NCBI GenBank assembly: GCA_963595735.1
Contig: CAVBJJ010000010.1
Coordinates: 1 to 64,000 of the forward strand
Reading direction: 5' to 3'
DNA length: 64,000 nt
Origin: CALWOS01 sp963595735
GTDB lineage: Bacteria > Bacillota > Clostridia > Oscillospirales > Oscillospiraceae
A model generated the notes under the pieces. The model did not search any database. It had not been told where the DNA came from and saw nothing but the letters and a program-made list of their open reading frames with translations. The translations under genes and the position numbers were made by a program. This document shows, one piece after another, positions 24,833 to 32,400 of this stretch. The first letter of the stretch is position 1. Each line of letters begins with the position of its first letter.

Positions 24833-25921
24833 TTACACCTGCAGACGGGCTTCCATCCCGGAGGAGTAATATTCTGTGCCGTCGGCGGCGATCCACAGCG
24901 CCTCCACCCCGTCCAGGGATTCGATCAGCGCCTGCCCCTTTTCCAGAGACAGATTAAAACAGGCCGTGGAAAGGGCGTCCGCCAAACCGGAGTCCGCCGC
25001 CAGAATGGTGACGGAAGAAAACTCGTTCTTGGGCATCAGGGTTTCCGGACTGATGATGTGGTGATAGCGCACGCCGTCCACCTCATAATACCGCTGATAA
25101 TTGCCGCTGGTGACCAAGGCCATGTCTCGCAGCCCGATCACATGGAGATACTGGGTCTGGCTTTCCGTATCCGGATTCTGTATGCCCGTTGCCCAATCCT
25201 CCCCATCCATCTTGCCGCCGATGGCACGGATGTTGCCGCCAACATTGAGGATGTAGTGATCCAGCCCCTGGGCCTGCATGACCTGGGCAATGCGCTCCGT
25301 GGCAAAGCCCTTTGCCACCGCGCCCACATCCAAAGACATCTCCGGGTCAGTCAGGCAGACCGTTCCCTTGTCCCGGTCAATGACAACGGCATTGGGGTCG
25401 CAGTGCTTTGCCGCCGCCTGGAGATCTTTCATATCCGGCAGCGCCGCCGCGTCCGGGTCTTCGATCCCCGCTTCCCGGAAATCATGCCAGATGGACAGGA
25501 CGCTGCCCATGGCCACATTGGTCATCCCCTGGGTCAGGGTGTATGCTTCCTTGGAAAACTCCAGCAGGTCTAAAATCGCATCGTCCACCTCCACCGGCTG
25601 CCCGGCGTTTTCGTTGATGGTACGAATGTTATGGACTCCATCGTAGCTGTTGTAAATATCATACTGCTGGTTATAATCGACCAGCTGCTCCTGGATCTGC
25701 TGGCAGGTCGCGTCAAAGTCCTCCTGGGACTGTGCATAGCCGATGACCGTGGTCAAGGTGTCAAAATATTCGTAATAGGTCTTTTCATATCGCTGCAGCT
25801 CTGCGGTTCCGTTCTGGTCGCTGCCCTTTGTACCCGGACTCCGGGCACAGCCGGCAAGCAGGCTTGCCCCAATGCAGACGCTCAGCAGTGCCGCCGCCAG
25901 TCTTTTGATTCTACCGTTCAT
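24833..25921 (-). CDS. apbE: ApbE-family FAD:protein FMN transferase, lipoprotein
   Basis: Covalently attaches FMN to Thr/Ser of extracytoplasmic redox proteins such as Rnf/Nqr subunits. It has 362 residues with a lipoprotein signal peptide ending LLAGC (Cys at about residue 25). The domain carries MSLDVGAVAKGFATERI, LNVGGNIRAIGG, and the DALSTACF motif with the metal-binding Asp and the Thr. The protein is exported and membrane-anchored. NusG_II and Gx-transporter genes, frequent partners, lie about 3.5 kb away. Confidence 0.93.
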   Translation of the reverse strand: MNGRIKRLAAALLSVCIGASLLAGCARSPGTKGSDQNGTAELQRYEKTYYEYFDTLTTVIGYAQSQEDFDATCQQIQEQLVDYNQQYDIYNSYDGVHNIRTINENAGQPVEVDDAILDLLEFSKEAYTLTQGMTNVAMGSVLSIWHDFREAGIEDPDAAALPDMKDLQAAAKHCDPNAVVIDRDKGTVCLTDPEMSLDVGAVAKGFATERIAQVMQAQGLDHYILNVGGNIRAIGGKMDGEDWATGIQNPDTESQTQYLHVIGLRDMALVTSGNYQRYYEVDGVRYHHIISPETLMPKNEFSSVTILAADSGLADALSTACFNLSLEKGQALIESLDGVEALWIAADGTEYYSSGMEARLQV

Positions 25922-26036
25922 ATCTCTACCCCTGCTTTGTTTTTTCCCATTTTACGCATTTTCTCGCCGCCTGTCAACGGGACAATGTAGAATCCTGGTA
26001 TATCTCTTTTCCAGCCTGCTCAGAAAAGGCCGATTT

Positions 26037-26183
26037 CTATTTTTTATGCACACACAGGGCGCGGATAGCGTTGAGGATCGCCAGGATCATCACTCCCACA
26101 TCCGCGAAGATGGCAAACCACATATTCGCAATGCCCACCGCGCCCAGGGCAATGCCGATATCCGCACGGGTCAGCACCGGCGC
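26037..26183 (-). pseudogene. Remnant of a heavy-metal P-type ATPase, internally deleted
   Basis: The reading frame encodes 48 residues running APVLTRADIGIALGAVG directly into IANMWFAIFADVGVM and ending LNAIRALCVHKK. In intact CadA/ZntA-type ATPases the first part follows the GDGxNDAP loop and the second is the last transmembrane region; about 50-60 residues between them are missing. The join falls at a GALG/GAVG-like repeat. A TAA lies two codons before the first residue, so upstream coding sequence is lost. No start or ribosome site is present. Confidence 0.75.
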
Positions 26184-26208
26184 ACATTACGCCGCAACAG
26201 CACAAGGG

Positions 26209-26244
26209 CGGCTCACCGGTAAAGCAAGCCGCCCTTGGCAGGAT
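26209..26244 (-). terminator. Probable terminator downstream of the SirTM gene
   Basis: CAAGGGCGGCT pairs with AGCCGCCCTTG over a loop of about 14 bases. On the minus strand it is followed by TGCTGTTGC, a weak U-tract. Confidence 0.6.
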
Positions 26245-26260
26245 AAAATTGTGTTTTTCC

Positions 26261-27127
26261 TTAGAGTAGGGCCAAAATTTCTCCAACATCTCCGTCGATG
26301 CAGATAGCTCTCTTTTTTATCGCGTCCGGGGCGTAGGCTTCCCCTGTGTTGATGCAGGCGTAGGTGGCCTTTAGATTCCTTTCTGTCATTTGCCAAAAAG
26401 GATACTTGATAATAACCGGGGTGTTATATCCCACGCCCAGTTCCAGAAAAAGCGTTTTGCTGCCCGCGCGGGTGCGAAGAAAATTCTCGTATCGCTCCGC
26501 CGCCCGGTGCCAGCCCTCATCCTCCACAAAGGTGGCGTCTGCACGCAGGTTCATTGTCATGGGCTTGCCGCAACGGGGGCAGATCGGCAGAAGTTCAGAT
26601 GGTATTTTCATATTTTCCTGCCGTGTGACCATTTCCCGAATCAGCACCTCGTTCTCAAAGGTCTCCTGACAGCACGGCTCGCTGCACTGAAACAGGCCAT
26701 AGTCCCCTTGCGTGTAGAACAGTCGCTTTTTATCGAAGCCGGCCTTTTGAAAGCAATGATCCACATTGGTCGTAATGACAAAATAGTCCTTGCCCTGCAC
26801 CAGCTTCCGCAGTTCCGCATACACCGGCTTCGGTGCATCCTGATACCGATTGATCAGAACATACCGGCTCCAGTACGCCCAGTGCTCCTCCGGCGTGGAA
26901 AAAGGATAAAACCCGCCGGTGTACATATCTTGAATCCCATATTTTTCCGCAAAATCGGAAAAATATTTTGTAAAGCGCGCGCCGGAATAGTCGAACCCGG
27001 CGGAAGCCGAAAGCCCCGCGCCGGCGCCGATCACCAGCGTATCCGCTTCACAGAGCGCTTCCTGCAGCCGCCGAATCTGCTGTGAGCAATCGGGTGTAGA
27101 TTTCCTTGTCCACATCCTTGAAAACAT
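26261..27127 (-). CDS. SirTM-class sirtuin (putative protein ADP-ribosyltransferase)
   Basis: A 288-residue class M sirtuin. The NAD site GAGAGLSASAGFDYSG and TTNVDHCFQKAG are clear, but the ELHG catalytic His of deacylases is replaced: the equivalent region reads YTQGDYGLFQCSEPCC with Gln. Two Cys pairs (CSEPCC, CPRC) could bind zinc. SirTM enzymes of staphylococci and streptococci ADP-ribosylate a lipoylated GcvH-like protein. The start at 27127 has GAAGGTG upstream and overlaps the macrodomain gene by 80 bases. No GcvH-L or LplA2 gene is adjacent here. Confidence 0.88.
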   Translation of the reverse strand: MFSRMWTRKSTPDCSQQIRRLQEALCEADTLVIGAGAGLSASAGFDYSGARFTKYFSDFAEKYGIQDMYTGGFYPFSTPEEHWAYWSRYVLINRYQDAPKPVYAELRKLVQGKDYFVITTNVDHCFQKAGFDKKRLFYTQGDYGLFQCSEPCCQETFENEVLIREMVTRQENMKIPSELLPICPRCGKPMTMNLRADATFVEDEGWHRAAERYENFLRTRAGSKTLFLELGVGYNTPVIIKYPFWQMTERNLKATYACINTGEAYAPDAIKKRAICIDGDVGEILALL

Positions 27128-27851
27128 TGAAAATCACCTTCTCCACACTGGTTTTTTCCTGCATAAACTGCGTTACGGTCTCCACAGCGATCTCCGCCGC
27201 CCGCTCATTGGGAAAATGGAACAGCCCAGTAGAGATGCAGCAGAACGCCACGCTTTCCAACTTGTTTTCCGCCGCCAGTTCCAGACAGGCACGATAGCAG
27301 GAGGCCAGCAACATTTCGTCCCGCTTGCTTACCCGCCCGGAAACGATTGGCCCGACTGTGTGCAGGACACAGCGGCACGGCAGGTTGAATGCCGGGGTGA
27401 TCTTGGCCTGCCCGGTGGGTTCGGCGCAGCCCTGTTTTTCCATCAGCTCCGCACACGCCCGGCGCAGCTCTACCCCTGCAAAGCTATGGATCACATTGTC
27501 AATGCAGGCGTGATTGGGAACATAGCAGCCGGTCATGCCGCTGTTAGCCGCATTGACAATGGCGTCGCAGCGCAAGCTGGTAATATCCCCCTGCCAGAGA
27601 TACAATCCCGGCCGCATGGGTTTAAGGTCGGCAACATCCGTAATGCCTTTTGCGGCGATCTCTTCCTGCAAATACGCATCCTGTACCCGGAGAAACGCCT
27701 CCTCGGCCGGCTGCGGCGCACGGACATTCATCAGTCCCCGCAAAAGCTGGCGCTGGCGCTCCGGCTCCGTTGGGATCTCCATGCCCCGATACTCGTTTTT
27801 CTCCTGTAAAAGCGACCGGATCAAAAACAGCCGCCGCTCTGCCTGGTTCAT
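27048..27851 (-). CDS. Macrodomain ADP-ribose hydrolase partnered with SirTM
   Basis: A 267-residue protein: a helical N-terminal extension (about 1-80), then a macrodomain with GDITSLRCDAIVNAANSGMTGC, HTVGPIVSG and CCISTGLFHFPNERAAEIAVETV. The zinc-type macrodomains that pair with SirTM remove the ADP-ribose that SirTM adds. ATG at 27851 has AGGGGA six bases upstream. Together with the next gene it forms a writer/eraser operon. Confidence 0.9.
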   Translation of the reverse strand: MNQAERRLFLIRSLLQEKNEYRGMEIPTEPERQRQLLRGLMNVRAPQPAEEAFLRVQDAYLQEEIAAKGITDVADLKPMRPGLYLWQGDITSLRCDAIVNAANSGMTGCYVPNHACIDNVIHSFAGVELRRACAELMEKQGCAEPTGQAKITPAFNLPCRCVLHTVGPIVSGRVSKRDEMLLASCYRACLELAAENKLESVAFCCISTGLFHFPNERAAEIAVETVTQFMQEKTSVEKVIFNVFKDVDKEIYTRLLTADSAAAGSAL

Positions 27852-27895
27852 CTGCAATCCCCTTTTCTGCTTTTTCCCTTGCCCGTCTGCAAGGC

Positions 27896-28825
27896 TTACT
27901 GATACAAATACCCCGCCGACATTTCCAGATAATTTTCGCCCGTATAATCGGGGAAGGCCGCTTTCATTGCCGCCATAAAGTCCTCTGCGTTGTCATTGGA
28001 TGCCGCCAGCTCTTTGGCCTTTTCCACATAGCTGATTTTTTCGGTCACAGCGTCCTGCCCCTCCACACCACTGTGGGCTGCCAGGATCATGTCATAGCCT
28101 GCACTCTGATAGCCTTTTAGGGTTTCCAACATAGAATCCATCTGATCGACACTGGTGAGAATGGAGTGGCTGGTCTTGCCGAGCATGTGGGTGTACACCG
28201 CGTTCATGGACGGAATTTCCAGATCATAGGTTTCCCCGTGGTCGATGAGATTGAAGTCGATACCAGCAACCGTAACAGTTCCGGAAACGACCTTGTTGAT
28301 GTTCGCCATGTCCGGACCGCCGTGGAAATCCTCCCCGAAGCTTTCGTAAAGCCCCTGCGTGGTGGCATAGGTAGAGCCGGACGCAATGGACTCCTGCGCC
28401 CCCTGGGTACCATAGAGGGTCATGCCCTCCACATAGCTTGCGCCGCCTGCATGGGCGCAGAGGAACAGGTCGTGCATGGGCTTATCCAAACCTGCAATGT
28501 AATTCTGCCATGCATTCAGGCTGTCCGTAAAGGCGGGAAGCTCGATACCGACCAACGCATCCTTCCCCTCCACAATATAGGCCACATCGCCCAGCGCATC
28601 CTCTGTGTTGTAGACATGGAGCTTGGTCTCTCCAAAATCATAGACCGTCATGCTGCCGCTGTCAACTGCGGCTTCGCGCACTGCCGGCGTTTTGGTCTCG
28701 GAAAAAGCCGCCGCGGTCTGTTCCGGCGTTTTTGTCTCCGTTGGTGTGTCTTGCTTCGTACCGCAGGCAGCCAGCGCGGACACCATCAGGGCTGCGGAAA
28801 GCAGCAGTGCAATTTTCTTTTTCAT
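27896..28825 (-). CDS. Lipoprotein with a degenerate metallo-beta-lactamase-like fold
   Basis: Function not assigned. It has 309 residues with a lipoprotein signal (MKKKIALLLSAALMVSALAAC) and a Thr/Glu/Pro linker. The body resembles the MBL fold (AYIVEGKDALVGIE, then LIDHGETYDLEIPSMNAVYTH, and a late AAHSGVEG), but where HxHxDH would be it reads FLCAHAGGASYVEG, so the usual metal site appears lost. ATG at 28825 follows ACGGAGGTATATCCC. It is transcribed divergently from an HxlR regulator that may control it. Confidence 0.78.
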   Translation of the reverse strand: MKKKIALLLSAALMVSALAACGTKQDTPTETKTPEQTAAAFSETKTPAVREAAVDSGSMTVYDFGETKLHVYNTEDALGDVAYIVEGKDALVGIELPAFTDSLNAWQNYIAGLDKPMHDLFLCAHAGGASYVEGMTLYGTQGAQESIASGSTYATTQGLYESFGEDFHGGPDMANINKVVSGTVTVAGIDFNLIDHGETYDLEIPSMNAVYTHMLGKTSHSILTSVDQMDSMLETLKGYQSAGYDMILAAHSGVEGQDAVTEKISYVEKAKELAASNDNAEDFMAAMKAAFPDYTGENYLEMSAGYLYQ

Positions 28826-28919
28826 GGGATATACCTCCGTGTTTTGAATTCGGCGTTTTGCCGTTTGCAAGTGTGATGATACACCGCCGCACGGCCATCC
28901 GCAAGTACGCACAAATTGA

Positions 28920-28941
28920 TTACTCAGTCACCAAAAAGTAA
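28920..28941. promoter_or_regulatory. Inverted repeat in the lipoprotein/HxlR divergent region
   Basis: TTACT (28920-28924), 12 bases, AGTAA (28937-28941), just upstream of the -35 of the HxlR gene. A candidate operator for HxlR or its divergent partner. Confidence 0.4.
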
Positions 28942-28945
28942 CCGC

Positions 28946-28974
28946 TTGCAAAAGCACGGACGCTACAGTATAAT
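28946..28974 (+). promoter_or_regulatory. Promoter of the HxlR-family gene
   Basis: TTGCAA, 17 bases, TATAAT, with GGAGG before the ATG at 29006. Confidence 0.8.
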
Positions 28975-29005
28975 TTGCATATAGCATTCTATCGGAGGCA
29001 CTGCC

Positions 29006-29341
29006 ATGTTGACAAAAGACGAAATGCCCGCCTGTCCGGTCGCCACAACGGTACAGATCATCGGCAGCAAGTGGAAGCTGCTGATCATGCGAAATCTGAT
29101 GGCGCGCCCCTGGCGCTTCAACGAATTGAAAAAGGATCTGGCGGGCATCAGCCAAAAGGTGCTGACGGACAGTCTGCGCTCCATGGAGGCAGACGGGATC
29201 GTGACCCGCACCGTCTATCCCGAGGTGCCGCCCCGGGTGGAGTATGCCCTTTCCGACCTGGGAGAATCCATGCGCCCCATCATCCAGTCTATGGAGATCT
29301 GGGGACAGGCCTACAAGGCGCAGCGCCAGCAAGGGGATTGA
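29006..29341 (+). CDS. HxlR-family winged-helix transcription regulator
   Basis: A 111-residue MarR-like winged helix of the HxlR family, often sensing redox or reactive carbonyls through an N-terminal Cys. CPVATTVQIIGSKWKLLIMRNLM is the family opening, with a Cys at residue 10; FNELKKDLAGISQKVLTDSLRSMEADGIV is the recognition region. It is divergent from the MBL-like lipoprotein, its most likely target. Confidence 0.92.
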   Translation: MLTKDEMPACPVATTVQIIGSKWKLLIMRNLMARPWRFNELKKDLAGISQKVLTDSLRSMEADGIVTRTVYPEVPPRVEYALSDLGESMRPIIQSMEIWGQAYKAQRQQGD

Positions 29342-29367
29342 CGGCAAGCCGCATTCTATATTATAAT
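29338..29367 (+). promoter_or_regulatory. Promoter of the NusG_II/Gx-transporter pair
   Basis: TTGACG (29338-29343) overlapping the HxlR stop, 18 bases, TATAAT (29362-29367). Confidence 0.75.
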
Positions 29368-29407
29368 CAGCTTGTTCAAAACCAAGTATTATAAGGATCT
29401 ATTCTCT

Positions 29408-29803
29408 ATGGCTACAAACGAAAAAAAACAGCACAGGCTGCGCAACGACATTCTTTTAATTGTGATAATCCTCGCCGCCGCGCTGTGCGTCTGGCGCGTG
29501 TGGGAAGCGAAAAAGACCGACGGCGCCTATGCCGTGGTGCTGGTGGACGGCGAGGAAACCATGCGCCTGCCCCTGGATCAGGACAGGACGATCCGCCTGG
29601 AGCGGGACAATGGCGGCTATAACATTCTGGAAATTCAGGATGGCGTTGCCGACATCACCGACGCCTCCTGCCCGGATCATATCTGCGTGGATTCCCACAG
29701 CATCAGCAAAACCGGGGAGACGATCACCTGTCTGCCCAACAAAACGGTCATTAAAATCGTGGACAACAGCGGCAACGAAAGTAATGTGGATGTGATTTCC
29801 TAA
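29408..29803 (+). CDS. NusG domain II-containing membrane-anchored protein
   Basis: A 131-residue protein with one N-terminal transmembrane helix (about residues 14-33) and an extracytoplasmic NusG_II domain (YNILEIQDGVADITDASCPDHICVDSHSISKTGETITCLPNKTVIKI). The CPDHICV and CLPNK Cys are conserved in this group. ATG at 29408 follows AAGGATC. It is usually encoded beside a Gx transporter and ApbE, suggesting a role with flavinylated envelope redox proteins; this is inference. Confidence 0.88.
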   Translation: MATNEKKQHRLRNDILLIVIILAAALCVWRVWEAKKTDGAYAVVLVDGEETMRLPLDQDRTIRLERDNGGYNILEIQDGVADITDASCPDHICVDSHSISKTGETITCLPNKTVIKIVDNSGNESNVDVIS

Positions 29804-29806
29804 ATT

Positions 29807-30307
29807 ATGAAAACAAAAACCAAGCGAATTGCTCTGCTGGGGCTGATGATCGCGCTGGCGATGATCATGTCTTATATCGAAGTGCTCTTTCCCATGTCCT
29901 TTGCCATTCCGGGCATCAAGATGGGACTGGCCAATATTGTCATTGTGTTTGTGCTGTTTCGTCTGGGAATGCGGGACGCGATCCTGGTCTCGCTGATTCG
30001 GGTCGTGCTGGTCTCACTCCTGTTCGGCAACTTCATGTCCCTGGCCTACAGCGTGGCCGGTGCCGCGCTCTCCCTGCTGGGTATGGGGCTGCTCAAGCAC
30101 ACAGACCGTTTTTCCCCTATCGGCGTCAGCGTGGTGGGCGGCATCCTGCACAACGCCGGACAGATCCTGATGGCTGTGATCCTCCTTGGCACGGAGCAGA
30201 TCGCCTTTTACTTCCCCGTTCTGGCCGTTACCGGCACCGTCACCGGCGTGGTCATCGGCCTGGTTGCCGGGCTGGTGCTTCGGCGCTTTACAAAAAACAA
30301 AGCTTGA
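29807..30307 (+). CDS. Gx transporter family protein (HepS component I-like)
   Basis: A 166-residue integral membrane protein with five or six helices. It shows LLGLMIALAMIMSYIE, IPGIKMGLANIVIVF and GGILHNAGQILMAVIL, the Gly-rich helices of the Gx transporter family formerly annotated as heptaprenyl diphosphate synthase component I. It starts three bases after the NusG_II stop. The substrate is unknown. Confidence 0.88.
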   Translation: MKTKTKRIALLGLMIALAMIMSYIEVLFPMSFAIPGIKMGLANIVIVFVLFRLGMRDAILVSLIRVVLVSLLFGNFMSLAYSVAGAALSLLGMGLLKHTDRFSPIGVSVVGGILHNAGQILMAVILLGTEQIAFYFPVLAVTGTVTGVVIGLVAGLVLRRFTKNKA

Positions 30308-30346
30308 TTTTTCAGCTGAGCCGCAACGCAACATAATAAAATAAGC

Positions 30347-30388
30347 AAAATCGCGTCCGCTTCCGGAGAAAAAGCAGACGCGATTTTT
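30347..30388. terminator. Bidirectional terminator after the Gx transporter
   Basis: AAAATCGCGTC pairs with GACGCGATTTTT; A/T runs on both flanks serve this unit and the convergent hydrolase gene. Confidence 0.85.
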
Positions 30389-30399
30389 CATCTTCAGCT

Positions 30400-31236
30400 T
30401 CAGCAGGTTTCTTTCAAAAATTCCGCAATGTCGCGTATGGCCGCCGTCCTGCGTCCCAGCAATCCGTGCGCCGCGCGATAAATATGCAGCTGCTGCACCG
30501 CCTCGGTGTCATGCTGCTGCAGCAGCTTCCACAGGGGCAATACCATGTCCTCCGTGGGGGCGCAGTCGTCGTATTCCCCGGCCAGGATCAGAATGTTTTT
30601 GTCCTTTACCAGCGGGAAAGTCTCCGGGAAAGACAATTCTTTCTGATTTTGTATAATATCCCGATAAATTTTCTCCACACCGTCGCTTTGCAGGATCTTC
30701 CCCTCCGCCAGCAGCTTTTGCAGGCGAGCGCTGTGTTCCGGCTCCAGATAGCGCGTGGGGTCAAAGGGCGTAATTAGAACCATGCCCCGCAGCCAGGGCA
30801 GATGCTTGCCCGCGTGCAGCGCCGTGTTTCCGCCCATGCTGTGTCCCAGGAGATAAATATGCTCCGGGGAGACATTGTATTTTTCGCAGAACTCCGGACT
30901 GTGGGCATATTCCGCCAGATTGGTCGCATCCTCGATGCAGTGGGAGACCAGATATTTCCCCTCGCTGCCCCAAGCGCCCCGGTGATGGGGCACGATCACC
31001 ACGCAGCCGATGCGGCACAGGGCGTGGGCAATGTCGTCATTTCTGGCAGAGCCGGGAAAGCCATGAAACATGATGACACAGGGGCGCGCCTGGGTAAAGC
31101 TGCTATCCGGCCAGAGGATCTCGCCATACAGATGGTGGCCGTTGCTGACAAAGTCCAATGTGGTATAGTCCGACAGGCCCTGGGGGTCGATTCGCTCCCT
31201 GTCCTGAAATAAATAGGAAAGATGAATGCGTTTCAT
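30400..31236 (-). CDS. Alpha/beta hydrolase
   Basis: A 278-residue serine hydrolase. The oxyanion region MFHGFPGSARND, the nucleophile elbow LLGHSMGGNTA, the acid AGEYDDCAPTED and the final His in RAAHGLLGRR are visible in the right order. No signal peptide. ATG at 31236 follows AAAGGAGAATTTCC. Substrate unknown; it is a single-gene unit. Confidence 0.88.
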   Translation of the reverse strand: MKRIHLSYLFQDRERIDPQGLSDYTTLDFVSNGHHLYGEILWPDSSFTQARPCVIMFHGFPGSARNDDIAHALCRIGCVVIVPHHRGAWGSEGKYLVSHCIEDATNLAEYAHSPEFCEKYNVSPEHIYLLGHSMGGNTALHAGKHLPWLRGMVLITPFDPTRYLEPEHSARLQKLLAEGKILQSDGVEKIYRDIIQNQKELSFPETFPLVKDKNILILAGEYDDCAPTEDMVLPLWKLLQQHDTEAVQQLHIYRAAHGLLGRRTAAIRDIAEFLKETC

Positions 31237-31314
31237 GGAAATTCTCCTTTCTCTGCTGCCCTTGTTTACGATACATACACAGGCCAAGCAGCCCATATAC
31301 TCCAGTTTTTTACT

Positions 31315-31343
31315 ATGTTATAACAAAATCCGGAGGATGTCAA
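31315..31343 (-). promoter_or_regulatory. Promoter of the alpha/beta hydrolase gene
   Basis: TTGACA (31338-31343), 17 bases, TAACAT (31315-31320) on the minus strand. Confidence 0.7.
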
Positions 31344-31375
31344 TGTGTGCCGCGCTGTATTACTTGCTATAAACA

Positions 31376-31414
31376 GGAAACACCCGAATGGTACGACGCC
31401 ATTCGGGTGTTTCC
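31376..31414 (-). terminator. Sixteen-bp perfect hairpin between the hydrolase and GNAT genes
   Basis: GGAAACACCCGAATGG pairs with CCATTCGGGTGTTTCC over a 7-base loop. It probably ends the GNAT transcript, which stops 128 bases away, although the U-tract on the minus strand (TGTTTATAG) is weak. The rest of 31237-31542 holds only the hydrolase promoter and A/T-rich sequence. Confidence 0.6.
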
Positions 31415-31542
31415 TTATACTAATGAGGACAAAATGAAAAAGATGAAACATCACTTGCAGTTTTAGTATAGCAAAGGGTTGTTACGAAAGAAATACTTAT
31501 CCTATTACAAAAATATTAAATTCAAAGTTTTTTTGCAAAAAA

Positions 31543-32400
31543 TCAGTCAAACACCGGCCCCCACCAGGCATCCACCGGGAGCAGCTCTCCCTCCGGGAGG
31601 CAGGCGATCACAAACGGCCGCACCGTGCCGGGGGCTTCCCAAAACACGGGCGTTCGCACCGATGCCGTTTCGCAGCCGAAAAACCGGCACAAAAGCGCTA
31701 CCGCATCGGCCACATTGCCCTCCGGCAGTAACAGCTCCTTGACCGCAATGGCCGTCTCGCTTTCCTGCTGCACGATCGCCGCCCCCACCGGTCCGCCGAG
31801 ATCCAGCAGGATCAAACCGCCCGCACCATAGCGGCAGCTCAGCTCCTGCCAATCCCAAAACCGATCCGGAAACTGCACATGGGGGCGTTCTCCCAGCAGC
31901 AGCTCCCGCAGGCGGGCATAGCTGCGCCCCTCCACAGGGATGCACTGGCCGTCTTCCAACGGCTCCGGCAATTCCTCTTGGTTAAACTGCGTTTCCCGCA
32001 CGAAAAAACAGGGCTTTTCCCCCAGCTTTTCCGTATACCACCGGTACAGCGATTCGCTGGCCGGGCAAATGCAGGCCGGCGCATTTTCTTTCGCAGCCTT
32101 TTCCACACACGCTCGCAACACCGCCGCGCCATATCCCTTACCCCGGGCGGCATTGCGCGTACCGAGAGCGTAAAGATAGGTTAGTTCCCGCCCCTGCAGC
32201 CACGGGCCGCGCAGACAATGAAAGGCCGACTGCAGCTCTCCCGCTTCCTCCAGCGCCAGCGCCTCTCCCTGGAGAAACAGCCGGCTGCCAAAGTAGAGGG
32301 AAATATACGATTCCGGATCGCCAAAGGCTTCCCGATACACCTGCTTGACCGCTTCCCGCTCCGCCGGAAGCGCCGGACGCAACACCGTGTTAGGCTTCAT
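31543..32400 (-). CDS. GNAT-family N-acetyltransferase
   Basis: A 285-residue protein with an N-terminal GNAT domain; the acetyl-CoA loop is in ALGTRNAARGKGYGAAVL (about residues 80-97). The C-terminal half (YARLRELLLGERPHVQFPDRF onward) resembles the second domain of Eis-like two-domain acetyltransferases. Its ATG overlaps the TGA of the DUF2156 gene (ATGA), so the two are translationally coupled. Acceptor substrate unknown. Confidence 0.85.
   Translation of the reverse strand: MKPNTVLRPALPAEREAVKQVYREAFGDPESYISLYFGSRLFLQGEALALEEAGELQSAFHCLRGPWLQGRELTYLYALGTRNAARGKGYGAAVLRACVEKAAKENAPACICPASESLYRWYTEKLGEKPCFFVRETQFNQEELPEPLEDGQCIPVEGRSYARLRELLLGERPHVQFPDRFWDWQELSCRYGAGGLILLDLGGPVGAAIVQQESETAIAVKELLLPEGNVADAVALLCRFFGCETASVRTPVFWEAPGTVRPFVIACLPEGELLPVDAWWGPVFD

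Noticed and set aside
27048..27127. The 80-base macrodomain/SirTM overlap as a sequencing error
   Set aside because: Both frames are motif-complete at the overlap and the SirTM start has a suitable ribosome site.
31266..31454. A 62-codon frame upstream of the hydrolase
   Set aside because: It runs through the 16-bp hairpin, has no ribosome site and resembles no known protein.
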